Assembly: GCA_964636125.1 (NCBI GenBank)
Contig: CAZWPX010000005.1
Location: 1-64,000 of the forward strand
Reading direction: 5' to 3'
DNA: 64,000 nucleotides
Origin: CAJINA01 sp964636125
Lineage (GTDB): Bacteria > Desulfobacterota > Desulfobacteria > Desulfobacterales > CAJINA01
Numbering within the stretch: position 1 is the first letter of the stretch; each line of letters begins with the position of its first letter. Shown one piece after another: positions 18,301 to 30,300 of this stretch. A program made the translations under genes and the position numbers. The notes beneath the pieces are model-generated. The model did not search any database and was not told where the DNA came from. It saw nothing but the letters and a program-made list of their open reading frames with translations.

Positions 18301-21300
18301 GCGGTGTGTTTAATATTGACAATCCCAATCCAGCTTATGTGATTCTGGGTCCCGGCAGTTTTAATAACAATGCCGGTGGAACCCTCAACAAGAACGGCCC
18401 GGCGGATATTTCTGTCCAGCCGGCCAGTTTTTCGAATGCCAGTCAGGTATTGGTCCACATGGGTATCCTGACCCTGCCTGGTGCAACTGTCACATCGGGA
18501 ATGTATATGACCGATACCGGCAGCAGTGTCAAATTCTCCAGCGCCACCCATGATCTCAATGCCGGGACGGCCTTTACCGGCCCCGGGACGATCAATTTTG
18601 CTTCGGGCACCGTAAACGTCAATGCAAATATCTCTATTTCCCCGGGGACCACCCTATCACTTGCCGGGGGGAGCGTGAACGGTACCGGCGACATCAATGT
18701 CGGTGGTGTTTTCAACTGGAGTGGTGGCACGTTACGCGGCGGCGGGGCTGTGACTGTAGATGCGGCTGCCGCCATGAACATCTCCGGCGGGGCCGGCAAA
18801 ACCCTGGATACCCGGATGGTCTATAACGCCGGCAGCTTTACCTTCAGTTCCACGGTACCCGTGTATATCCAGAATGGGGCCGCCATTAACAACCAGGCCG
18901 GGGCGACCGCCAGCCTGCAGAGCGATATCTCCGCATTTATCCAGAATATAGGGACCGAGGGTAGTTTCAACAATGCCGGCGTCCTGACCAAAGCGGCCGG
19001 TACGGGCACGACCACCCTGGATCTTAATATCAGCAACACTGGCACCATCGACGTTGCCACCGGGACATTGGCCCTGGCCCGGGGCACTTTTTCCAATGGT
19101 GCCGGAGGGATTATCAAAGGGACAGGTACCCTGAATACCACTGGTGTTGGTTTCACGAACGCCGGCAGCGTTAGTCCCGGGGCTTCGGCCGGTATCCTGG
19201 CGGCCACGGGCAACTACAGCCAGACCAGCGGCGGCAGCCTGGATATCGAAATAGGCGGCGCCACGACTCCCGGTACGGATTTCGATCGTTTCGACATCAG
19301 CGGCACGGCCAGCCTGGCGGGTGCCCTCAATGTGAACCTGATCAACAGCTTCAACCCAATCCTGGGACAGGCTTTCCAGGTCGCAACCTTTGCCTCCCGC
19401 AGCGGGATGTTTGAAACCACCAATCTCCCGGCCCTGGGAACCGGCCTTACCTGGGAAGTCGTGTATGGCACTACAGACGTGACCCTGGCAGTGGCGCAAA
19501 TTGGTTTGATCACGACCAATACGACCATCAACTCGGGCGATACGTCCTACGACGGCCTGGACATCGTTGTGGGCGATGGTACCAACCCGGTAGAACTGAC
19601 AATTAACGGGACACACCCCTTTGCCAGTCTGACCGTGAAAAACAATGCCACCGTGACCCATAGCGAAACCACTGGGGCCACAGTTTATTTGACTGACCTT
19701 AATATCGCCGGCGACCTGACCATAGAAACAGGTGGTATTCTTAACGTGGACGGTCGGGGTTTTCTGGGCGCTAGGCAGGGTGATAATGTGAGTGATTACG
19801 GCCGTACCGCCGGTAATGCTACCGGTGGCAGTTACCAGGCTTCTGGGGGGTCTTCCGGCGGTGTTGGCGGTACTGGGTGCTGGAGCAGCATAGGTGCGCC
19901 TGTGTTTGGCGACTTGACCAATCCAACGGAACCCGGTGGTGGTGGTGGGTCAATTGGCGTGAACCAATTGGGTGGCGACGGCGGCGGGCTCGTGCGCCTG
20001 ACAGTCAGCGGCACCTTTACCCACAATGGCATCATATCAGCCGATGGTCTTTCAGCTGGTGGTTACGCTGCCGGCGGCGGCGCCGGTGGCGGTATTTACA
20101 TCAATACCGAAGCCTTTGCCGGCAGCGGAACCCTGTCCGCCGACGGCGGAACCGGCGGGAATAATTTTAACTGCAACGGCGGCGGCGGTGGCGGCGGTGG
20201 CCGTATTGCCATCCTGTACACGACAAGTACCTTTTCAGGGTCGAAGAGCACCTTCGGCGGTTCAGGGCAGAACGGCGGCGGCAACGGTGGCGGCGGGACC
20301 CTCTTTTTGCAGGATAAAGGCCAGGCCAATGGTGAACTGGTAGTCGATAATAACGGCCTAACACCGGCGGAAGAGAGTACGCCTTTGCCGGCAACCCCGA
20401 CAACCTTTTCCAGGTTGACTGTTAAGAACGGGGCCAGGGTATCAAGCAGCACCTTGTCCACGGTTGAAACAGATATGAATCTCGACAATGGCTGGTTTAC
20501 CCAGGAAGGGAATACCCAGTTAATCGTACCCAGCCTGTCACTTCTCAATGGATCACGGCTGACGCATTTTCAAACCGACACGGCTTCTATTTTCAAGATT
20601 GATATCCAGGTGACCGGCGATATGGGTATTGATGCAACCAGCAGTGTAAACGTTGATGGGCGTGGTTACCTTGGTGCCCGCCAAGGCAGCAATGTGAGCA
20701 ATCTTGGCAGGACCACCGGCAACAGCACAACCGGGGGCAGCACCAATGCAGCCGGTGGTTCCAACGGCGGGACGGGTGGTACCGGTTGCTGGAGCGCTGC
20801 TGGTGCGGCTACCTATGGCGATCTCATGAATCCTATCGAGCCCGGCGGCGGTGGCGGGTCTATTGGTGAAAACCAACTGGGCGGAGATGGCGGCGGGCTG
20901 ATACGCTTAAGCGTGACGGGCACGTTAACCAATGACGGCACGATTTCCGCTTCCGGCTACTCTGGTGGAAGTTATGCCGCCGGCGGCGGAGCCGGCGGTG
21001 CAATCTATATCAATGCGGGAACCTTTACAGGCACTGGCGCCTTGACTGCCGAGGGCGGTAGTGGCGGCAATAATTTCAATTGTAATGGCGGCGGTGGCGG
21101 CGGTGGCGGAAGGATTGCCATCCACTCCACCTCTTACTCTTATGCTGGTACTGCCGGTGTGACCGGAGGTGCCGGTCAGAACGGTGGCACCGCGGGTATG
21201 CCAGGGACCTTGTACAATTCACAGACCGTTACGGTTTCCTATACAGCCGGCACCGGGGGAACCCTTTCGGGCACAACCCCGCAGACCGTCAACCTGGGCA

Positions 21301-24300
21301 GCGATGCCGCGGCGGTAACCGCGGTTGCCGATTCCGGCTACACCTTCACCGGTTGGACCGGTGATTTCACCGGAACCGACAATCCACTGACCCTTACCAA
21401 CGTGGTGGCCAACATGAGTGTCACCGCCAATTTTACCCTTAACACATACACGGTTGATTTTACGGCCGGGACCGGCGGAAGCCTGACCGGGACAAGCCCG
21501 CAGACCGTCAATCACGGGACGGCCACGACGATGGTCACCGCTGTACCTGATACGGGCTACTCCTTTACGGGCTGGTCAGGTGATCACACCGGTACCGAGA
21601 ATCCATTGACCATCAACAGTGTCATCGGCAACATGAGCATCACGGCCAACTTTGTTATTAATACTTACACACTTGAATTCATCGCCAATACCGGCGGAAC
21701 CCTCACCGGTACGACCATGCAGACGGTCGAACATGGCAGCCCCGGTACGGCAGTGACCGCTGTGCCGGACACCGGCTACATTTTCACAGGCTGGTCCGGC
21801 GATTATACAGGTAGTGACAATCCGCTGACCATTGGCGAGGTCACCGCCGATATGTACATTTTTGCTGAATTCGAACTGGCCACTTACACGGTTACCTTTT
21901 CGGCGGGTACCGGCGGGACTCTTTCGGGGACTACTCCGCAGACCGTCACCCACGGTGCCAGTACAACCGCTGTCACGGCAACGCCTGATGCCGGCTACAC
22001 CTTTATCGGCTGGACCGGTGATTATACCGGCACCGACAACCCGCTGGTCTTCACGAACGTGACGGTCGGTAAAGCGGTCACGGCAAACTTTGCCATCAAG
22101 ACCTATACGGTAGATATAACCGCCGGGACTGGTGGTACGCTCAGCGGAATAACACCCCAGACCGTGAACCACGGCAGCGACAGCACCGCGATAACGGCTG
22201 TGCCTGACACGGGTTATACGTTCACCGGCTGGTCGGGGGATGTCACCGGCACCGACAACCCGTTGACCCTCACCAATGTGACAGCCAGCCAGACGGTTAC
22301 AGCCAATTTTACCCTCAACACCTACACGGTTGCCTTCACTTCCGGGGCCGGCGGCACGCTTGCCGGGACGACGCCGCAGACCATCAATCACGGTACCGCC
22401 ACAACAGCCGTGACGGCCCAGCCGGATACCGGTTATTCCTTCACCGGCTGGACCGGTGATGTCACCGGGACAGACAATCCGCTGACCATTGATAGTGTTA
22501 CCGCTAACATGAGTATCACGGCGAACTTTGCCATTAACACGTATACGGTGACCTTTATGCCCGGGGCGGGTGGTACGCTCAGCGGAAGCACCCCCCAGAC
22601 CGTGAATCATGGTGACAGCACAACAGCCATCACGACAGTGGCGGATACCGGCTATACATTCACTGGCTGGACAGGTGATTACACCGGCACCGACAACCCG
22701 TTAACCCTCACCAATATAACGGCCAACCAGACGGTTACGGCTAACTTTACCCTCAATATCTACACGGTTGCCTTTACGGCCGGGGGCGGCGGCACTCTTG
22801 CCGGGACGACCCCGCAGACCGTCAATCACGGTATCGCCACAACAGCCGTGACAGCCCAGCCGGATACCGGTTATTCCTTCACCGGCTGGACCGGTGATGT
22901 TACCGGAACAGACAATCCGCTGACCATCAACAGTGTCACCGCCAACATGAGTATCACGGCGAATTTTGCCCTCAACACATATGCGGTGGCCTTTAGCGCC
23001 GGAACCGGTGGTACGCTCAGCGGAACCACCCCCCAGGCCGTGAATCATGGTGACAGCACAACAGCCATCACGGCTGTGCCCGACACCGGCTATACGTTCA
23101 CCGGCTGGACGGGCGATGCCACCGGCACCGACAACCCGTTGACCCTCACGAATGTGACGGCCAGCAAGACCATAACGGCCAACTTCACCATCAACACCTA
23201 TACCGTCGAATTTATCAACGAGGGCGGGGGCACTCTGACGGGTATCTCCCCACAGACGGTTAATTACGGTAGCAACTGCACCTCTATTACAGCTGTGCCC
23301 GATACGGGCTACACGTTTATCGGGTGGTCGGGAGATTACATCGGCAGTGACAATCCGTTGACGGTTACAAATGTTACTGGAAACAAGTACATCTTCGCTC
23401 TGTTTGAGCAGAATACGTACACGGTTACCTTTACGGTCGGATCCGGGGGCACGCTTTCAGGGACGTCTCCGCAAACCGTCAGCCACGGTGCTTCTACATC
23501 CATGGTATCGGCGGTGCCCAACACAGGCTACGAATTCGCGGGCTGGACCGGCGACTATGCCGGTACGGAGAACCCCCTGACGGTTCCCAATGTCACCGGG
23601 AACATGAACATTACTGCGATCTTTGCGGCCAGCGCCTACAATGTGAATTTTACCGCCGTAACCGGAGGGACGCTTTCCGGCGACCTTGCCCAGACGGTCA
23701 ACCATGGCGGCAGCACAACAGCGGTTTCCGCCGCGGGTGATACCGGATACACATTTACCGGCTGGACCGGTGATTATTCCGGTTTTGACAATCCGCTGAT
23801 TCTGGCCAATGTCATTGCCGAAATGAACATCGCAGCCAATTTCGAACTGCTCAGTTACCATGTCCAGTTCAGCGCGGACTTTGGCGGCGCACTCACCGGA
23901 GACCCCCTGCAGGTCGTTGAGCACGGCAATAGCACCACGGTCGTGACCGCGGTTCCGGATACCGGCTATAATTTCGCGGGCTGGACCGGGGATTACACCG
24001 GCACCGACAACCCGCTGACGGTTACAGTGACCGACGACATGAACATTGTCGCCACGTTTACTATAAACGAATATACAGTGACTTTTAGCGCCGGCAATGG
24101 AGGTACGCTCTCTGGGAACACCCAGCAGGGTGTGGATCACGGGGATGACTGCACGGCGGTAACTGCAGTGCCTGACAGCGGATATAGCTTCACCGGCTGG
24201 TCAGGAGACCAGACCGGAACAGCCAATCCTCTGACGGTTACCAATGTTACCGGTGATATGCACATCGAAGCGATTTTCAACGGGGCCCCGGCCGTGCCGA

Positions 24301-25724
24301 CGGCCGTTGCACCTAAGGATGGCGATATCGTTTCACCCGGGTCGGCACTGCTCCAGGCGAGTGCGTTTGCGGATCCTGAAGATGAGGCCCACCTCCATAC
24401 CTACTGGCGGGTGCGCAGAGCCGATAGTGTTTACAACCGCAGTGACTATCCGGTATCCTTCAACCAGGATGCCAGTACCGGGGACCTTACCAGCTACACG
24501 GTGACCGGACTCGAATCCGGTCTCCAGTACGTGTGGAAGGTAGGCTATGCAGATGCCGGCAGTGGTTTGACGACCTGGTCCCAGGAACACGCGTTAACGG
24601 TTGGCATTGCAGTGCAGGAGGCGTTGCCCCCGGTATTGGCGGGTACTGATGAAGCCAGCTTCAAGATGACCTCCATTGTCCACTGGCCCACCGATCCGAC
24701 CAGTACCAGCGTGTTCGGGGTCCAGCCGGATACGAAATACTATCGCATCGGCACCTATGACCCGTTGAACGGCGGGTATGTGGAACTTGGCCCGAACCTC
24801 AAGGTCGAACCCGGGCGGGCCTACTGGGCCCTGGCCAGAGATGGCCTGACCGTTACTGTGGACGGCGTGGCCGTCAGCCCAACCCACGATATAGAGGTTG
24901 AGCTGAAGTTCAACACCGACAGCTCTAACGGGTGGAACATGATTGCCTGCCCGAACGATGCCAACTACTATTGGGAAAATCTGCAGGTTATTGCCTACAA
25001 CCCTGACGGTTCCAAAGCATACGGCCCGGTTGCTATTTCGGCTTTGACGGATCCCAATAATTCCTACATCGATTTGAAGATCTGGAAATGGGAAAACGGG
25101 GCCTATGTCTCCTATCTGCCCACGGACAACTACCTGATGGAGAAGAATGAAGGATTCTGGGTCCAGGCCAAACAGGCCGGGGTGGCACTGGTCTTCCCCC
25201 ACAATAAAATGCAGGTAGCTGCATCCCGGCCGGAACGGTCACTGTATGCTTCTATCGCCGAACGGGGCAGCCGCTGGATCGATAAGTGGATCCTCTCACC
25301 GGCCGTGGCCGTGGCGGCCAGTAGTTCATCCCCGCCTGCCCCGCTGGGGGCACTGGGCGGCAACAGTTATCTCCCTGGCGGTTCCAGCGGCGGGGGCGGT
25401 TGTTTCATTGCCACGGCCGCCTTTGGCTCCAGGATGCAGCCCCATGTCCGGGTGCTGCGTGAATTCCGGGACCGCTGCCTGCTGCCCAACCACCCCGGCC
25501 GGAAACTGGTTGAATTATATTACACCTATTCACCGCCGCTGGCCGATTTCATTGCCCGGCATGATCTGCTGCGGTTGATGGTCCGGCTGTTGCTGCTTCC
25601 GGTGGTGGGTTTAAGCTGGGTGTTCATGCAGCTGGGCCCGGTGGTATTTGCCGGGCTGATTCTGGTAATTCTGGTCGGTTCGGCAGGTATGATCCGGCGG
25701 GTGCGCCTGGGCAGCAGCAGTTGA
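12308..25724 (+). CDS. giant multi-repeat surface protein with CFI-box C-terminus (100-N gap inside)
   Basis: One gene split by 100 N; the predicted full length is about 4,544 residues. The start is the ATG at 12308 (GGAGGA seven bases upstream) with a signal peptide ending SAYCA. Order by position: G8-like WTG..DGSWHTATNWNPG (12386-12720); 220-residue repeats (12690-14400); six 202-residue repeats with WNNTGTANWNNGHF (about 15160-18450); autotransporter-passenger-like SPGASAGIL..Y.QTSGG (18600-19500); two Gly-rich modules (19735-20330, 20640-21215); 14 InlB-B-like repeats of about 73 residues with GYTFTGWTGD (21231-24285); an Fn3-like part; a roughly 200-residue domain (24607-25220); CFI-box GGGGCFIATAAFGS (from about 25395), hydrophobic segments and basic RRVR end. 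No autotransporter barrel is present. It is likely an adhesin or surface filament, but function is unproven. Confidence 0.85.
12690..14400 (+). repeat. tandem 660-bp coding repeats in the giant gene
   Basis: Near-identical blocks starting at 12788, 13448 and 13890 (same phase, CATCAACAACAGCGGTGCGG). The first two are exactly 660 bp apart; the third is displaced by the N gap. Very high identity at DNA level suggests recent duplication or gene conversion. Confidence 0.92.
13713..13812. other. 100-N assembly gap inside the giant gene, predicted true size 318 bp
   Basis: The flanks are copies of a 660-bp repeat. In the first repeat, the bases matching the two gap edges (13052 and 13371) are separated by 318 bp. 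Replacing 100 by 318 brings the downstream frame into register with the upstream one. Confidence 0.8.
15160..18450 (+). repeat. six coding repeats of about 606 bp in the giant gene
   Basis: Units of about 202 residues begin at about 15167, 15772, 16378, 16986, 17589 and 18195, each with a NK..D.GFTW.NTGTA.WNNGHF start and an AGTLL..ATLNFNTA.TSLPATVT later part. Copies are diverged more than the 660-bp set. Confidence 0.9.
21231..24285 (+). repeat. 14 InlB B-like repeats (about 219 bp each) in the giant gene
   Basis: Each unit follows YTV.F.AG.GGTLSGTTPQTV, then .HG...T.VTA.PDTGY.FTGW.GD.TGTDNPLT, then a ...NM.I.ANF end, the divergent InlB B-repeat (Listeria-Bacteroides repeat) pattern. Alternate units 6, 8 and 7, 9 are especially alike, suggesting duplication in pairs. 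Confidence 0.92.
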
Positions 25725-25740
25725 CCGAGGAAAACTGATG

Positions 25741-25864
25741 GTCTTTTAAAAATCCTTTGCCCGTCATGCCGGACTCAATCCGGCATCCAGAAGTACTTGA
25801 AATCACTGGATCCCGGCCTTCGCCGGGATGACAGATCAAAGCAAAATCCGACTTTTTACGGGAC
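25741..25864. repeat. about 120-bp repeat element with GTCCCGTAAAAA ends, copy E2
   Basis: The right end GACTTTTTACGGGAC is intact; the left end is degraded (GTCTTTTAAAAATCC). It contains GCCCGTCATGCCGGACTC/ATCCGGCATCC and TCCCGGCCTTCGCCGGGATG hairpins. It lies 16 bp after the giant gene, in the space where that gene and the radical SAM gene converge, so it may serve as a terminator for both. Confidence 0.87.
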
Positions 25865-25957
25865 TATTTTTTCTTTCACGCGAAAGGGCCTGAGTTGTAT
25901 GGACGGCATTCGCGGCAAGATGCCGTTCCCACAGCTTTAGCCCATCTCAAGAACACT

Positions 25958-27259
25958 CTAATCCACGTATAACCTGGGCCTGAACGGAGAGATACCCGCC
26001 TTCTGCATGTAGTCCCGCACAATCTCACAGCGTCTTGCAATGGTATCGGCGCTTACCTTCGGCTCTATCCTGACTGCGGCCGTCCGCGGTTTTTCATCGT
26101 ACGGGTTCAACAGGACAGCCTGGAACAGGTTGGTCTCCAGCAGGGCCATGGTTTCCCTGAAGTCCGCCCCGGTTTCCGAGGGGAATCCCACGATGACATG
26201 GGTAATCAGTTCAATATCCGGGCAGGCCTGCCGGATGCTTGTGAGGGCCTCGGTAAAGGCCCGCATATCAACCGGCCGGTGCATCTGGTCCAGAATCCTT
26301 TCGCTGGCGGACTGGACCGGGCACTCCAGATGGCTGATCCGCCCGGCGCGCGCCAGTTCTATCAGGGGTTCTTTATACTTGAGCAGCCAGGCCGGCTTGA
26401 GCGAGGTCAGGTACCAGCGGGCCTCGTCGTCATGCTCAGAATCGCAGAAACCGGTCAATAGCTTCGGCAGGGTGGTCCCGATATCCAGACCGTAAGCCCC
26501 GGTATCCTCAGACCCGATCACGAAATGGCGGTGGCCTTTTTCCAGCAGCCGGCGGTATTCGCTCAGACAGGTTTCGGGAGACTTGCTGATCAGTCTCCCA
26601 ACAGCCTTGCGGATCCCACAGTAAGAACAGTTTCCCCGACACCCGTTGCTGATACGGATGCCGGGCAGGGGCGGTTCCGCTGGTTGAGAACCTGCCCGTT
26701 GAGACCTGTGCCGCTGGTAGTGATTGGTTGTTTCGGTTTTAAGGAAATTGAGTCCCTTGCGAAAGAATCTTCCGGACCACTCGAACCGTCGGGCGGTCTT
26801 ACGGGTGAAATCCAACAACTTCTGCGCTTTTTGAGGTATGGATTCCGGGAGCGTATAGTCAGAGAAGTGGCAGCTGTTGGCATCCGGGGTGTCGGCGTAG
26901 CGGGTTTCAAACCGGGGGAAAATAGTATCAATGTCCTGCAGATCGCAGGTAGTGAAGAACTTTCCGCTGAATACCCGGGACAACTGGGCCGGGGCAATGG
27001 CCGGCAGGCAGCCGGTGACAATGATTTCTCCTTTGAAACCGCGCTGGGTGAATCGGTTGATTAAATCGAGGTAGTAATCTTCAAAGGCGTTGCTGAAACC
27101 GCAGGTGAAAATAATGATGAAGTCGGCGCCATCCGGTCTGTCAAGGATCTTGCAGTGGTTGACAGCGAAGTAGTTTAGAAGGCGCGCCGCATCCACCCCG
27201 CGGCCTTCGCAGTGCGGGTTGTTGTTTGCAATGAAGATGCCTGTACTTCCAGTTTTCAT
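25958..27259 (-). CDS. MiaB/RimO-like radical SAM methylthiotransferase-type protein lacking TRAM
   Basis: A 433-residue protein. The N-terminal UPF0004-like domain has three cysteines spaced as in methylthiotransferases (C17, C53 in FTCGF, C84 in VTGCLP) for an auxiliary 4Fe-4S cluster. The radical SAM core has ISNGCRGNCSYCGIRKAVG with C206, C210 and C213. A basic insert of about 45 residues (155-200) separates the two. It ends soon after the radical SAM barrel, so the usual C-terminal TRAM RNA-binding domain of MiaB and RimO is absent. It is therefore an outlying member; methylthiolation is the family expectation, and the substrate is not predictable. It is the last gene of the minus-strand series that includes kdnA and kdnB, 115 bp downstream of the GlmS-like gene. 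Confidence 0.75.
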   Translation of the reverse strand: MKTGSTGIFIANNNPHCEGRGVDAARLLNYFAVNHCKILDRPDGADFIIIFTCGFSNAFEDYYLDLINRFTQRGFKGEIIVTGCLPAIAPAQLSRVFSGKFFTTCDLQDIDTIFPRFETRYADTPDANSCHFSDYTLPESIPQKAQKLLDFTRKTARRFEWSGRFFRKGLNFLKTETTNHYQRHRSQRAGSQPAEPPLPGIRISNGCRGNCSYCGIRKAVGRLISKSPETCLSEYRRLLEKGHRHFVIGSEDTGAYGLDIGTTLPKLLTGFCDSEHDDEARWYLTSLKPAWLLKYKEPLIELARAGRISHLECPVQSASERILDQMHRPVDMRAFTEALTSIRQACPDIELITHVIVGFPSETGADFRETMALLETNLFQAVLLNPYDEKPRTAAVRIEPKVSADTIARRCEIVRDYMQKAGISPFRPRLYVD

Positions 27260-27374
27260 GCTGTCTTAAGGTATTCTACTGATTGTCAGGGAACTCGCTG
27301 CACTCGCACCCTGACCTACGGAGAATACCTCGAGTTTCCAGGTGACGAACGGTTTTTTGACCCATATGCAATTG

Positions 27375-30300
27375 CTATTGGTCGGACACCAGCAACTCAA
27401 CGATCTTTTCAGCGGAAAGGCCAAAAAGATCTTCGACTGCAACCCTGCTCAAGAGGTCATCCTGCCAGGGCACATTGATCTCCTGCATCATGTCCACAAT
27501 ACGTTCATATTTACCGCCCAGGGCCTTGATGATTTCGCCCGGCGTAATGTTGTCGCGGAAAGCGACATGCACCAGGAGCAGGTGTTCAATTCGATTGGAG
27601 GCGGCCGGATCCAGGGAGATGACCGGTATCACAATAATGTTGCGGTTATCTTTTTTGCCTTTTCCCAGGAAGACATTGCCTTCCCGTACAATGATCCGTT
27701 TAGTGCCTTTCAGGAGGGGGTCTGATTCCACGCGGGAGTGCAGCGGTGCCAGGTCGCCGCTCTTAGACAGCAATTCAATGGTTGTCTCCGCCACCGGTTC
27801 GCCGAGAAGATTCAGTTTGTCGATGCGGTAGTGAATCGCCCCTTTGATCTGGGACAAAATGGGCTGGACATTCTTAAGCACCAGAACATTGCGGTTGATT
27901 AACTGCGCCGGGATGATCCCATACCCGGTCAGGGCATCGAAGAGAAGGCCTTCCAGGCGTTCAGCAATGCGGCTGGTGCCCACCGTAACCGTTTTGGCCT
28001 GGTGTTTGATGGCGTCCACCGGCCGGGACATATCATTGATGGCTTTGCCCAGGCGTTCAAAAAGCATATTGAGCATGTTGCGGGCGGTGCCTTTAATGCC
28101 AAAATCCAGTTCAAAGTCTGAAACCGGCAGCCGTCCGGAAAGATACTTAAGCAAAAGGGTCAGATCTGCAGCCGCTGAGAGCCCCATGGCTACGGGAAAG
28201 CCATTTTCGATTTGTCTCTGGCGGAAGACTTTGTAGAAGGCACCGATCTTTTCCCGGAAACTTTTCTCTAAAACAAGTTCATAGACATCCAGGCCATTGG
28301 CTGCTTCGGCATCGACGATCTCCTGCAGTTCCGTCTGGTAGCCGTACAGGAATTTGGAACCCGCATTTATGGCCAGCGCGGCAAAGTATCCCCAGATGTG
28401 ACCCACCAGCGTGTTGACGATGGGGGCCAGGTGCTCGCTGACCACCGGTACGTGAAAGACATCCGCGGCATAGGCGTCAAAGCGAGTTTCACCCGCGTTG
28501 GCGATGACGACCGGTGTGGCCTTGTGGGCCTGGAAGATGGCGGTGTCCTTGATGATGTCACCCAGGACGGATTCACGGGTGCCGGCAGCACAGACGATGA
28601 TCAGCGGCTCGGAAGAGAGGTCAATATGCTTTTTGTCCTCCACATAATCAGTCGAGATTGTTTTATAGCACAGTTCACTGAGTTTAATCCTGATTTCATC
28701 GGCTGACGATTTGTTTGGGCCGCTGCCCACCACGGCCCAGTAGATATTTTGGGTCGCCAGGCGGGCGGCGGAGGTCTTAATTCGCTCCGCCAGGGCCAGC
28801 ACGGATTGCATATGGGTCGGTATTTTCAGCAGGTCATCGATTTCAGCGGATATAAAGGCCGGACTTCTCTTGCCGGTGACCGCCGCCATATGCAGGCCCA
28901 GCAGGGCCCCTGCAATGATTTGTGAGTAAAATGCCTTGGTAGAGGCCACTGACATTTCAATGTCCCGGCCGCTGCTGGTGTACATGACCCCTTCGACCTT
29001 GAAGGTCAGATCCGAGTCCCTGCGGTTGACAATGGCCAGCAGGCGGGCTCCCCGCTCGCGAACCATATCCACCGCTTTGTTGGTATCCGTGGTGGTGCCG
29101 GACTGGCTGATGGCGATGACCAGCGTGTCCTGCATGCTGTTACCCGCCTGGCTGCCGTTCAGCTTAAACCCGCTCAACTCCGAGGCTTTCAGGGCGCTAA
29201 CCTGCAGCAGTGGGTCATTCAAATAAGTACTGATGATATCCGCGCAGACCTTGGCTGCCACACCGGCGGTCCCCTGGCCGACCAGGCAGATCTTACGGAT
29301 CTCCCCATTGCCCAGTGCCTGGCTCAGGGAGGCGGGGAAGGTGTTTTCATCCAGGGCCACCTTCAAGGTCGCGCTGCCGTTGTCCCGGATTTTCCAGCGG
29401 TTATCAAGTGTCTTGCGAACGCTTTCCGGGGATTCGGAAATTTCCTTGAGAAAATAGTGGGTGAAACCTTGCCGGTTGATGTCCCGGGAGGTGATATCCG
29501 TGGTCTGGATATCATCTTCGGACAGCGCCAGAGGGGTGCCGTCGTAGTATTGGGCCTTGATACCGGCGAGGCTTCCGGCGGCTTGACGATCCAGGATGAA
29601 AACCTGCCCCTGGGTCATGCCCTGGAGGCCGGGAACCATCTTTTCACCATCCACTTTTAAAAACCGCTGGGTCGCTTCAATGAAACCGTAAACCTCCGAG
29701 GAGGCCACATAGTGATCGGGAGCGAGCCCGATAAAGATGGCCTGCCCGCTGCCGCGCTGGGCGCAGAATAGCTTTCCCGGTGCCAGGTCGGAGTGCATGC
29801 TGATGGCATGCGACCCCTCAAAGTCGTTCACAGCTTTCCGGAAAGCCTCTTCGATGTCGTGCCCCTGCCCCAGGTAGTGCTGGATTTGCAGGGGAATGAC
29901 CTTGGTATCCGAGGTGATCTCTTTCTGGATATGGACCGACTCGGCGGCCAACTGCTCTCTCAAGACCTGGTAGTTGTCGATGTCTCCGTTCAGGCAAACA
30001 TGTATAATACCTTTACTCCCAGGATCCTGCCCCGGGCTGCGGTTGTCCACCGGGTGGCAGTTGGCTTCCGTGATGGCCCCCACGGAGGCCCAGCGGGTGT
30101 GCGACAGGACCGACGTGTCCTGGAGTGGAAACTGCATCAGGTGTTTTAAGATGACATCATTTCTGATCTGTTTCCTCAGGAAGCGAAGATTATCCCCCAG
30201 GCTCCCGATTTCCGCGGCTATTTTATATGTGCAGGCCACCGAGACCCGCTGACCGGCTGCTGTCGCCAGGGTCGCCTGCCGGATACCCAGATTACCCAGG

